From Melioribacteraceae bacterium (GTDB lineage Bacteria > Bacteroidota > Ignavibacteria > Ignavibacteriales > Melioribacteraceae): 45,520 nt of DNA. The notes under the pieces are model-generated. The model searched no databases. It saw nothing but the letters and a program-made list of their open reading frames with translations, and was not told the DNA's origin. This document shows, piece by piece, positions 8,281 through 16,875 of the stretch. The stretch covers positions 1 through 45,520 of the forward strand of contig BQMY01000126.1 of the NCBI GenBank assembly GCA_022181065.1. The letters run 5' to 3'. Both the position numbers and the translations under genes were made by a program. Every line of letters begins with the position of its first letter. The stretch's first letter is position 1.

Positions 8281-8315
8281 GATTCCTTCCGCCACCAGCG
8301 GATGCGCAGGAATGA
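8280..8315. repeat. Right inverted-repeat end with nested palindrome
   Basis: ATTCCT (8282-8287) pairs with AGGAAT (8308-8313), and inside it TCCGC (8288-8292) pairs with GCGGA (8298-8302). The outermost bases mirror the left end at 7963-7974. Translated on the minus strand it reads VIPAHPLVAEGIQ, a variant of the common VIPAKAGIQ repeat product. Confidence 0.65.
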
Positions 8316-8401
8316 CTTAATTCATTGATTATAAACTATTAATATATATGTTCTTGTAAATCCCTCTAGCCAACTTGTGGCCGACAATTCAGGATAGAGA
8401 C

Positions 8402-8430
8402 AAAAAAAGGGAGGATCACTGACCCTCCCC
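8402..8430 (-). terminator. Terminator of purA
   Basis: GGGAGG (8409-8414) and CCTCCC (8424-8429) form a GC-rich stem; on the minus strand it is followed by seven T residues (complement of 8402-8408). It lies 31 bases beyond the purA stop. Confidence 0.85.
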
Positions 8431-8460
8431 TGCATAAAATTTGGAAATGTGTGTTTAGAT

Positions 8461-9744
<1,284 letters not shown>

Positions 9745-9766
9745 TCAACTAATTTGCAGGCAAAAT

Positions 9767-9794
9767 AAAACTCCGGAGAAATATCCGGAGTTTT
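9767..9794 (-). terminator. Terminator of the STAS gene
   Basis: A perfect 11-bp stem, AAAACTCCGGA (9767-9777) with TCCGGAGTTTT (9784-9794), and a 6-base loop. The T-run on either strand makes it potentially bidirectional; in context it ends the minus-strand STAS transcript 23 bases after its stop codon. Confidence 0.88.
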
Positions 9795-9817
9795 ACAGGA
9801 AAAAATTTAAAAATTGA

Positions 9818-10159
9818 TTATTTATTGAAACTTTCAACCGCTTCATCTACTGATTTGTAATGATCAAAAATTGTAATCAATTTAGTGATCACTAAAAGGC
9901 TGTTGATTTTTTCTGTAGCGCGGGCAAGAACGAGTGTGCCACCGCCGTTTTTCATACTTGTGTAACCACTAATCAACATTCCAAGACCGGATGAGTTCAT
10001 AAATTTCACATCAGAAAGATCAACTACCACATTCTTCTTATCCTGCTCGATAAGTTCGTGAAGTTTATCATGAAATTCCTGTGCTTCAGGTCCGCCCATC
10101 ACATTACCTTTCAGTTCTATGATAACGGCAGAGTACTTTTCGCTAACTTTAATTTTCAT
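9818..10159 (-). CDS. STAS-domain anti-sigma-factor antagonist
   Basis: A 113-residue single STAS domain of the SpoIIAA/RsbV type. The signature FMNSSGLGML places the regulatory serine at residue 56 (with Ser57 next to it), where such proteins are phosphorylated by an RsbW/SpoIIAB kinase and dephosphorylated by PP2C enzymes. KNVVVDLSDVKF forms the strand before it. It is divergently transcribed from the ECF-sigma/phosphatase operon starting at 10391, sharing a 231-base intergenic region, so it is a probable second antagonist in the same partner-switching circuit. GGGAG lies 9 bases before the ATG. It stands alone, closed by the hairpin at 9767-9794. Confidence 0.9.
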   Translation of the reverse strand: MKIKVSEKYSAVIIELKGNVMGGPEAQEFHDKLHELIEQDKKNVVVDLSDVKFMNSSGLGMLISGYTSMKNGGGTLVLARATEKINSLLVITKLITIFDHYKSVDEAVESFNK

Positions 10160-10300
10160 TTACTGCTCCCGGTATAATTTCAATTAATTTCGTCTGATTT
10201 TATAGTTAAATATACTTAAAAATTTCTACTATTTTTAGATTAATACCCAATTATATTTATATTGGCATAAAGTTATAGAATCTATTTATAAAAATAAAGT

Positions 10301-10308
10301 TATATTTG
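10301..10308 (+). promoter_or_regulatory. TAnnTTTG -10 element before the ECF sigma operon
   Basis: TATATTTG fits the Bacteroidota -10 consensus, 82 bases upstream of the ATG at 10391. A convincing -33 TTG is not visible at the right distance, so this is tentative. The divergent region 10160-10390 is very AT-rich and contains no other gene. Confidence 0.35.
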
Positions 10309-10390
10309 CGTGCAATATCTATTCCGTGATTTTTTCATTTCTTATGCTTAATTTTAACGGAACAATAAATTTTAAATCTCGTCTAAAATC

Positions 10391-10993
10391 ATGAGTTTCA
10401 ACGAAAATATGAATTCATCTGAAAAACAACCGCTCAAACCCTCTGATGATGAAGCGGATAATATTCTTATCCAGCAGTTTATCGATGGCGACGAATCGGC
10501 GTTTAGTTCCCTTATGGTAAGGCATAAGGATAAGGTTCGGAATCTCGTTTACCTTACGCTTGGGGACAGCGATTTTGTTGATGATATTTCGCAGGATGTT
10601 TTCATTAGTGTCTATAAAAAACTGGGTGAGTTCAGATTTGAATCGAAATTTACAACCTGGTTATATCGTATCACTGTAAACAAGTGCCGCGATTATTTAC
10701 GCAAGAAAAAAGTTCGTTCAATATTTGTTTCAATTAAAGATACCGAAACAGAACTAAGTACAGGCGGGCAGCCCGAAAATATTGATATTCCCGCCCTTGT
10801 AAGAAAAGGTATTAAACGTCTGCCGGAAAAATTAAGAATACCCCTGATACTGAGGGATATTGACGGATTAAGTTATAAAGAGATTGCCGACCAACTGGAA
10901 TGTGAGGTCGGGACTGTTAAATCCCGGATATTTCGGGCACGTGAAAGTTTAAAAATAATTCTGGAGCCCTACCAAAAAGAACTTCAAATGTAA
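10391..10993 (+). CDS. ECF (sigma-70 group 4) RNA polymerase sigma factor
   Basis: A 200-residue sigma factor made only of region 2 (about 25-108; DDISQDVFISVYKKL and FTTWLYRITVNKCRDYLRKK, the -10 recognition helices) and region 4 (about 140-192; LPEKLRIPLILRDIDGLSYKEIA, EVGTVKSRIFRARESL, the -35 helix-turn-helix). An extra acidic N-terminal tail of about 24 residues precedes it. It directs polymerase to a dedicated set of promoters. The next gene is a membrane-anchored protein 18 bases away, in the position where an anti-sigma factor is normally encoded, and the following genes encode partner-switching proteins. The regulon and signal are unknown. The second methionine (residue 7) is an alternative start. 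Confidence 0.93.
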   Translation: MSFNENMNSSEKQPLKPSDDEADNILIQQFIDGDESAFSSLMVRHKDKVRNLVYLTLGDSDFVDDISQDVFISVYKKLGEFRFESKFTTWLYRITVNKCRDYLRKKKVRSIFVSIKDTETELSTGGQPENIDIPALVRKGIKRLPEKLRIPLILRDIDGLSYKEIADQLECEVGTVKSRIFRARESLKIILEPYQKELQM

Positions 10994-11011
10994 GGCTCGG
11001 GAGCTGATAAA

Positions 11012-12313
11012 ATGGATTCCGCAAAAAAACGAGTCAGTAAATATTATAAATATCTGCCTTTCGCAGGGCTTTTTGCGCTCACCGCAATTCTCATGATTGT
11101 CTTTAAAACTTCCGATTCAACCAACGATGCTTTCCGTCAGGGAAAAGACGCTATCATCGGCTTTTATACCAACAATCTTATCCCGATATTCGATAAAAAC
11201 GAAATTACCGATGAAGATATTTTCAATTTGGCAGTAAATAGCAGAATTCCCGTTGATAAAGAGCAGAACCGCATCCTGAAAATCGGTGAGGATCAGAATG
11301 GAAGTAAATCTTTTCAGGTTAAACCGGGTGAATATGTACCCGGAACCAATAACCTGAAAAGATTTGAAAAATTTCTTCAACTCGATGAGAAGCAGAGCGA
11401 GGAATTGAATAGTTTGCTTGAGAGTTACCGTGAGGAGCTTTATTCAATGATCCTGCAAAACGAAAATAACACATTTGCGGTCGATCCTAATATTGAAATA
11501 TTAAGAAAATCAATCGCCGCCGAGCTATATCAGTTCGCCATTAAAAACAATTCAGATAGAACCAGGTACCTCGATTATGACAGAAAAGAAGATATCACAC
11601 GGAAATTGGCGCAGTTAAAATCTACTCTTGCTGATACAGAAAAACGAAACAAAACCAATTTTATATTTTTTGGTCCCGATACTATTTTTTCTCAGGAATG
11701 TGATGTTGACAAGGATGAAATGAAAAAACTTGCCCGAGCAAATGCGGTTGCTACTGCAAAGGGGGGTTCGGCTTCGGCAACAGCCACTTCTTCCTCAAGT
11801 TCATCAAAGGGTATCAGAGTGCTAACCAAACCAGAGGTTCCGACAGTCAAACCGGCAGATAATTTTTCCGGACTCAACATGGCGGTGTTCGAGGATGACT
11901 CCAAGGTTATTATCCCCAGGGGTGTATTTGTTGATAATTTTATCGGCGAGAATAATTCACTCAACTTTTCCCTCGACTCACTTAGCAATACTATTAAAAG
12001 TTTTACATTCAGCCTTACATCCGATTCATCTAATTACATGAAGTTTGAAATTGGTGAAAATGGTGACAACTATAACTTCAAAATGGATTTTGACGCTTTT
12101 GATATCAACGAGATTGTTGAGGCAGCAAGCGAAATAGCGAATGACGCTGACGTTGAGAAATGGGAAAATTTTGGTGCGGCATTTGACTCTATGATGATAA
12201 ACATGAACATAGAAGACAACGATAGTTCGTTTTTCATCAATACCAACGGTTTCAAATTCAAGATCAACAAAAAGGAAAAGAAAGAAAAACCTGATAAGGA
12301 AAAATTGGATTAG
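11012..12313 (+). CDS. Membrane-anchored protein of unknown function, possible sigma regulator
   Basis: A 433-residue protein with a short basic N terminus, one membrane helix at about 14-31 (LPFAGLFALTAILMIVF) and a large, probably extracytoplasmic remainder. Around residues 115-185 it is strongly helical (LDEKQSEELNSLLESYREELY), vaguely like the LTxxQ-type stress proteins CpxP/ZraP, but I would not assign that family. A low-complexity Ala/Ser/Thr stretch (SASATATSSSSSS, about 254-266) separates it from a C-terminal beta-rich region, and the protein ends in a very lysine-rich tail. Its position between the ECF sigma gene (18 bases) and the phosphatase gene (stop and ATG adjacent) suggests a role in sensing or sigma control. 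No zinc-binding anti-sigma motif is visible. Confidence 0.85.
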   Translation: MDSAKKRVSKYYKYLPFAGLFALTAILMIVFKTSDSTNDAFRQGKDAIIGFYTNNLIPIFDKNEITDEDIFNLAVNSRIPVDKEQNRILKIGEDQNGSKSFQVKPGEYVPGTNNLKRFEKFLQLDEKQSEELNSLLESYREELYSMILQNENNTFAVDPNIEILRKSIAAELYQFAIKNNSDRTRYLDYDRKEDITRKLAQLKSTLADTEKRNKTNFIFFGPDTIFSQECDVDKDEMKKLARANAVATAKGGSASATATSSSSSSKGIRVLTKPEVPTVKPADNFSGLNMAVFEDDSKVIIPRGVFVDNFIGENNSLNFSLDSLSNTIKSFTFSLTSDSSNYMKFEIGENGDNYNFKMDFDAFDINEIVEAASEIANDADVEKWENFGAAFDSMMINMNIEDNDSSFFINTNGFKFKINKKEKKEKPDKEKLD

Positions 12314-14377
12314 ATGAATTTCCCATTCCAAAATTTGGCCGCAACGAGAAAACTGGAAAATTCAATTTTTCTGGGAATACTCCTCTTCATTTTTAAGGTT
12401 GTCTACCCGGAGCCCGACACCGTGCTGCTAATGTTCGTAAATGAGCTGCTGATTCTGGCTTCAGGTTATATGATGGTATTATATATTATCTCCTTCCTTG
12501 AAAAGAAAGTAGCATCACCAATAGCAGTCATACTTAACGCGGGCATTTTCAACGCTATCCTCTTTTTTATCATCACGGTATATTCCTCGGCTTATGATGA
12601 CCCTTACGATGTTGCACTCAGCAGCAATTTCATTGTTACAATAATATTCATCTTCACTTCCCTGCTTCTTCTCTTTATAATCGGATACATATTTGTTGTT
12701 TTCCGGGAGCTCTTTTTTCTTCGTCAGAAAAAAAGTCTTCGCTCTTATATGAATACAATGGTGTTTTTTCTCCTGTTTACGGCGTTGGGAGCAGCGATAA
12801 AATCGCTAAACGGATCACTTGAATTTATCTTTTTCGCGTTCCTTGTTGTTTCTATGCTACTGATATTTATAAACTCGCTCAGGGTGGCGTGGATAGCTTT
12901 CCTTACCAAAAAACAGAAATTACAACTTCTAGGGATCTCAATAGTATTATCAGTTCTTTTCGGATTGAATTTTGCTTATACACTCTTCGACACCGAATTC
13001 AATCAGCTTATGAATATTTTCTCTCCCGGATTCGGGGCGTATCTAAACCTTATAATGCTGTATGGAACGGTTTATTTCGGAGTGATATTTTTCACAACAT
13101 TATTCCATCTCCCTACAGCGGAAGCTTTTGACCGAAAATCTGAAGAAATATCAACGCTTATCGACCTTAGCAAACTGATTACTCAGGTTTTTGACTTTAA
13201 AGAACTTGCCGAAACTGTCACTACCATAACAATGAAAGTTTGTTATTCTGACGCGGCATGGCTTGTAATAGAGCATGAAGGTAAATATGAACTTTCAGCC
13301 GTTAGTAACATCGGTTATAAAGAAGCTGAAACTATTTTCAACGGTATCGGAATTGAAAATTACGCTGATTTACAGGAAGTTTTAATTATATCTGAAGAAG
13401 ATGCCACCATACGTTCCAATTTCCTGAACGGCTTTAAATCACTTGCCATTTCACCTCTGCTGATCAAAAAGGATATCACCGGATATCTTTTCGCGGTAAG
13501 GAAAGTGGAGCAGGAATTTGATGACGACGACAAAAAGAACATTGGCGCCTTCGCTGATTACGCCGCACTTGCTCTCGAAAACGCGAAACACCTTGAAGCT
13601 TCCATTGAAAATGAAAGAATGGAAAAAGAATTGGACCTGGCTCGCGAGGTTCAATATAAAATTCTTCCATCGAAAACACCCGAATATGATTTTCTAGAAA
13701 TTTCTTCTCTATTCATACCCGCATTTGAAGTTGGTGGAGATTATTATGACTTCTTCAAGATAAGCGAAAGTAAACTTGGTTTTGTTATCGCGGATGTTTC
13801 AGGTAAGGGAATTTCCGCTTCTTTTGTTATGGCTGAAGTAAAAGGAATTTTTGAATCAATTTCCGGTGTCATCTCAGAACCCGCCAAGTTATTGACCAAG
13901 GCAAACGAAGTATTATCTCAAAGTCTCGATAAAAAAACGTTTGTGACAGCTGTGTATGGTATAATTGATGTTGAGCATGGAAAAATTACATTTGCTCGCG
14001 CCGGTCATACACCCGTTTTACTGATCCGGGATAATAAAGCGGAATCATTAACACCTACCGGACTCGGATTAGGTATTGATCATGGAAATAATTTCCTTAA
14101 CACTATAAAAGAATTGGAATTTGACTTAAAGAATAACGATATTATTGTTTTATATACAGATGGTATTCCCGAATCACAAAATGCAGAACTGGAGGAGTAC
14201 GGATACAAGCGATTTGAGGAAGTGTTAATAAAAAACAGCGACAAACAGCTCGACTATATATCCAACGAAATCATACAGGGTGTGACAACTTTTTCACAAA
14301 ATAGTCATCAACACGATGACATTACTCTGGTTCTTTTTAAGTGGAATTTTAACAATAATAAATTTGGAGTAAGTTAA
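12314..14377 (+). CDS. Membrane SpoIIE/RsbU-type PP2C phosphatase with GAF-like domain
   Basis: A 687-residue protein with about eight hydrophobic segments in residues 15-265, a GAF-like domain at about 270-440, and a PP2C SpoIIE catalytic domain at about 450-685. Catalytic metal ligands appear intact: GGDYYDF (Asp476), IADVSGKG, YTDGIPES and the terminal HDDITLV. A short coiled linker (EKELDLAREVQYKILPS) typical of RsbU/RsbP enzymes connects the sensor to the catalytic domain. Expected activity is dephosphorylation of a serine-phosphorylated STAS protein. Its stop overlaps the ATG of the STAS gene by one base (TAATG), so the pair is translationally coupled. The membrane portion probably senses an envelope signal, which is inference. 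Confidence 0.92.
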   Translation: MNFPFQNLAATRKLENSIFLGILLFIFKVVYPEPDTVLLMFVNELLILASGYMMVLYIISFLEKKVASPIAVILNAGIFNAILFFIITVYSSAYDDPYDVALSSNFIVTIIFIFTSLLLLFIIGYIFVVFRELFFLRQKKSLRSYMNTMVFFLLFTALGAAIKSLNGSLEFIFFAFLVVSMLLIFINSLRVAWIAFLTKKQKLQLLGISIVLSVLFGLNFAYTLFDTEFNQLMNIFSPGFGAYLNLIMLYGTVYFGVIFFTTLFHLPTAEAFDRKSEEISTLIDLSKLITQVFDFKELAETVTTITMKVCYSDAAWLVIEHEGKYELSAVSNIGYKEAETIFNGIGIENYADLQEVLIISEEDATIRSNFLNGFKSLAISPLLIKKDITGYLFAVRKVEQEFDDDDKKNIGAFADYAALALENAKHLEASIENERMEKELDLAREVQYKILPSKTPEYDFLEISSLFIPAFEVGGDYYDFFKISESKLGFVIADVSGKGISASFVMAEVKGIFESISGVISEPAKLLTKANEVLSQSLDKKTFVTAVYGIIDVEHGKITFARAGHTPVLLIRDNKAESLTPTGLGLGIDHGNNFLNTIKELEFDLKNNDIIVLYTDGIPESQNAELEEYGYKRFEEVLIKNSDKQLDYISNEIIQGVTTFSQNSHQHDDITLVLFKWNFNNNKFGVS

Positions 14378-14736
14378 TGGCAGATTTCAGCGTCAACGTA
14401 CGCGGATCCGGATCTGTAAACATTATTGACCTGAAGGGGTATCTCGACGCACATACAGCCCCTGAACTTGAAAATGCTTTTAACAAGCTTATCAAAGACA
14501 GCAAGTTTAAGGTTGTTGTTAATTTTGATGAGCTTAAATATATAAGCAGTGCCGGTCTTGGAGTTTTTATGGCTTATGTTGAGCCGATGAGAGAAAACAG
14601 CGGTGATATCAAGTTCTCGAACATGAAAGAAAATGTTTACAATATTTTCGACCTGCTCGGTTTTCCTATGTTGTACGAATTTTTCAAAGATGAAAGTGAA
14701 GCTATTGAAAAATTTAACGCACAGGCACAACCTTGA
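14377..14736 (+). CDS. STAS-domain anti-sigma-factor antagonist (RsbV/SpoIIAA-like)
   Basis: A 119-residue STAS domain. The motif YISSAGLGVF places the probable phosphorylated serine at 58 (Ser57 adjacent), after the strand FKVVVNFDEL. In partner switching the unphosphorylated form binds the RsbW-like kinase and releases its target; the kinase phosphorylates it and PP2C enzymes reverse this. Both partners flank it: the upstream phosphatase overlaps it by one base, and the RsbW-like gene overlaps its end by four. It has a short C-terminal helix extension (ESEAIEKFNAQAQP). It is a different sequence from the STAS protein at 9818-10159, so the two may answer to different phosphatases. Confidence 0.93.
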   Translation: MADFSVNVRGSGSVNIIDLKGYLDAHTAPELENAFNKLIKDSKFKVVVNFDELKYISSAGLGVFMAYVEPMRENSGDIKFSNMKENVYNIFDLLGFPMLYEFFKDESEAIEKFNAQAQP

Positions 14737-15161
14737 GCAAACCAAATTCAAATAGCGAATTGATTGTATCAAGTTCAACCGATAATCTTTCGGTTATCCG
14801 TGATTTCATTCGAAATGCAGCGGAAAACGCGGGCTTATCAAATGAAGCGATTGGCAAAATCACGCTCGCTGTTGATGAAGCTTGTACCAATGTTATTAAA
14901 CATGCCTATAATTACTCCCCCGACGGCGAAATAAATATTGCCGCAAATGTAAAAAAATCCAAATTTATTATTTCCATAACCGATTTCGGAAAATCATTTA
15001 ATCCTGAAGCCATCCCCGATCCAAACCTCAAGGAATCCATCAAACAAAAAAGAGTGGGCGGACTCGGTATGTTCCTCATGAAAAAACTTATGGATGAAGT
15101 TGAATACCATACCTCTTCCGGCAAAAAAAATCAGGTAATTTTGGTTAAATATCTGGCGTAA
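14733..15161 (+). CDS. RsbW/SpoIIAB-like anti-sigma serine kinase (HATPase_c_2)
   Basis: A 142-residue GHKL ATPase-type kinase. The N box is DEACTNVIKHAYNY, the G1 box ITDFGKSFNP, and the GGLGMFLMKKLMDEV segment forms the ATP lid and following helix. Such proteins hold a sigma factor or other target and phosphorylate STAS antagonists. The start is a TTG at 14733, overlapping the STAS stop (TTGA), which implies translational coupling and similar amounts of both proteins. Its usual client, a sigma-B/F-type factor, is not encoded here; the only sigma factor in the operon is ECF-type. The client is therefore open: a distant sigma factor, the ECF factor, or a non-sigma effector. Confidence 0.92.
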   Translation: MSKPNSNSELIVSSSTDNLSVIRDFIRNAAENAGLSNEAIGKITLAVDEACTNVIKHAYNYSPDGEINIAANVKKSKFIISITDFGKSFNPEAIPDPNLKESIKQKRVGGLGMFLMKKLMDEVEYHTSSGKKNQVILVKYLA

Positions 15162-15165
15162 TCAC

Positions 15166-16848
15166 ATGCAAAATGCCGAGTATAATACTGCCCTGAGTAA
15201 TCTTTCGGCCCTGGTTGATTTCAGCAAACTTATTAACTCCTCTCTTGATGTAAATTTCACCTTAAATAATCTCCTTCTTACTTGTTTCGGGAAATTTCAC
15301 ACTACCAAAGGTTTCATCGCACTCGCCAATGAAGAAGGGAATCTCGTAATTAGTGCGTCGAAAGGCTTCAATCAGACGGTACTTGCAAAATTCCCCAAAA
15401 ATATAAACGCTGACAATTATTCCGATCAGCCTGCGCTATCAGAATTTCTTACCGAAATTAAAGCTGGTGTTCACAAGGAAATTATAACTTCGGAAGGCTT
15501 CAGAGGAATACTTGTCCTTGGTGAAAGATTACTAAAAAAAGACTACACCAACGAAGATATTGAATTTATCGACACCATTATTAATATCGGGGCAACAGCG
15601 ATTGAAAACTCAATTGCGGTTGACGAAATTAAAAATGTCAACAAACAGCTCGACGCCAAAGTAAATCAGCTTAGTGCCCTGTTCGATTTGAGTAAGGAAT
15701 TTAGCGGCATACTCAAAAAAGAGATGGTTGGTAAACTGCTTGTTTATTCTATTATTGGTCAGATGTTGGTATCAAAATACGCTGTTTATATTATTTCGGA
15801 TGAACAGTTTTATCCGCTCGAAAATAAATTTTCTGTTGATACACTTGAAAAATTATTATTGAAATATAATGTGAGAGAAATCTCTGAAAGCATTACTGGT
15901 AATGTTCTAAAAGATGAAATGCCCGAATTGAAAGAACTGGGTGTGGAGCTTATTATACCTATGCAGCTTCAGGGTGAGAATAAAGGTTTTGTTATTCTTG
16001 GTAAACGTATTAGCGGTCAGAAATATTCCAAAACAGATATTGAATACGTTTACTCTATCGGGAGTCTGGCGATAATATCTATCGAAAACTCACGATTATT
16101 TGAGGAAATGCTCGAAAAGCAGCGGATGGAGAAAGACCTTGAGCTGGCGAGAAATATTCAGCAGAATCTCCTTCCAAAGTCAATACCCCAAAATGAAAAG
16201 ATTCAGATAGCGGCGTTCAATAAATCAGCAAAAAAAGTGGGCGGCGATTACTATGATGTGATCAAACTTGATGAAGACCACATCCTGATAGCGATTGCTG
16301 ATGTTTCAGGAAAAGGAGTGCAGGCTTCATTACTTGTTGCGAACCTGCAGGCGTTCCTTAAATCGATCTGTAAGCAGAATCTCCCAATCGATGAAGCTAC
16401 AAACCAAATCAATGATCTGGTATCAGAAAACACCATCATGGGTAGTTTCATTACATTTTTCTGGGGAATTATAGATATGAGGGATATGTCACTCACGTAT
16501 GTTAACGCGGGGCATAATCCACCACTTCTGATCAGGAACGGTGAAATTGAGAAATTAAAAGTAGGTGGAATGATAATCGGGGTTATGGAAACGATGATTC
16601 CGTATAATTCAGATAAAATCAAACTGGAGAGTAAAGACACGCTTGTTCTCTTTACTGATGGTATCTCGGAAGCAATGAGCATCAATGGTGAGGAGTTTTC
16701 CGATGAGCGTTTGGAAAACATTTCCGCCTCCTTCAGTGATAAATCCTCCGATGAATTTATGGAGCTCCTGATGGAAGATATCAATAATTTTACCAAAGGA
16801 GCGGAACAATCTGATGACATCACGGCTCTAATAGTAAAAGTAACATAA
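15166..16848 (+). CDS. Cytosolic GAF-GAF-SpoIIE PP2C phosphatase
   Basis: A 560-residue soluble phosphatase. Two GAF-like modules (about 10-150 and 165-310; both begin with the repeated pattern LSALxDxSK) precede the coiled linker EKDLELARNIQQNLLPK and the SpoIIE catalytic domain (about 345-558). Metal ligands are present in GGDYYDV, IADVSGKG, FTDGISEA and SDDITALIV. The two GAF modules would bind a small cytosolic ligand or partner, so this enzyme probably feeds an intracellular signal into the same STAS protein as the membrane phosphatase upstream. It follows the kinase gene after 4 bases. No membrane segment is visible. Which STAS protein it acts on cannot be told from sequence. Confidence 0.92.
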   Translation: MQNAEYNTALSNLSALVDFSKLINSSLDVNFTLNNLLLTCFGKFHTTKGFIALANEEGNLVISASKGFNQTVLAKFPKNINADNYSDQPALSEFLTEIKAGVHKEIITSEGFRGILVLGERLLKKDYTNEDIEFIDTIINIGATAIENSIAVDEIKNVNKQLDAKVNQLSALFDLSKEFSGILKKEMVGKLLVYSIIGQMLVSKYAVYIISDEQFYPLENKFSVDTLEKLLLKYNVREISESITGNVLKDEMPELKELGVELIIPMQLQGENKGFVILGKRISGQKYSKTDIEYVYSIGSLAIISIENSRLFEEMLEKQRMEKDLELARNIQQNLLPKSIPQNEKIQIAAFNKSAKKVGGDYYDVIKLDEDHILIAIADVSGKGVQASLLVANLQAFLKSICKQNLPIDEATNQINDLVSENTIMGSFITFFWGIIDMRDMSLTYVNAGHNPPLLIRNGEIEKLKVGGMIIGVMETMIPYNSDKIKLESKDTLVLFTDGISEAMSINGEEFSDERLENISASFSDKSSDEFMELLMEDINNFTKGAEQSDDITALIVKVT

Positions 16849-16875
16849 ATTCTAACGACCGGCTGACAAAGCATT

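Larger units (their letters stand above)
7963..8315. mobile_element. Repeat-bounded unit carrying a decayed GIY-YIG gene
   Basis: The unit is about 353 bases long. Its outer ends are near-perfect inverted repeats: GTCATTCCCGCG at 7963-7974 and, reading inward on the other strand from 8315, GTCATTCCTGCG (11 of 12 identical). Each end also contains its own smaller palindrome. Between them lies only the GIY-YIG pseudogene on the minus strand. The end sequence resembles the widespread ATTCCC-N8-GGGAAT type of dispersed repeat (such as dRS3 of Neisseria). No direct target duplication is obvious. Calling it mobile is inference from structure. Confidence 0.5.
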
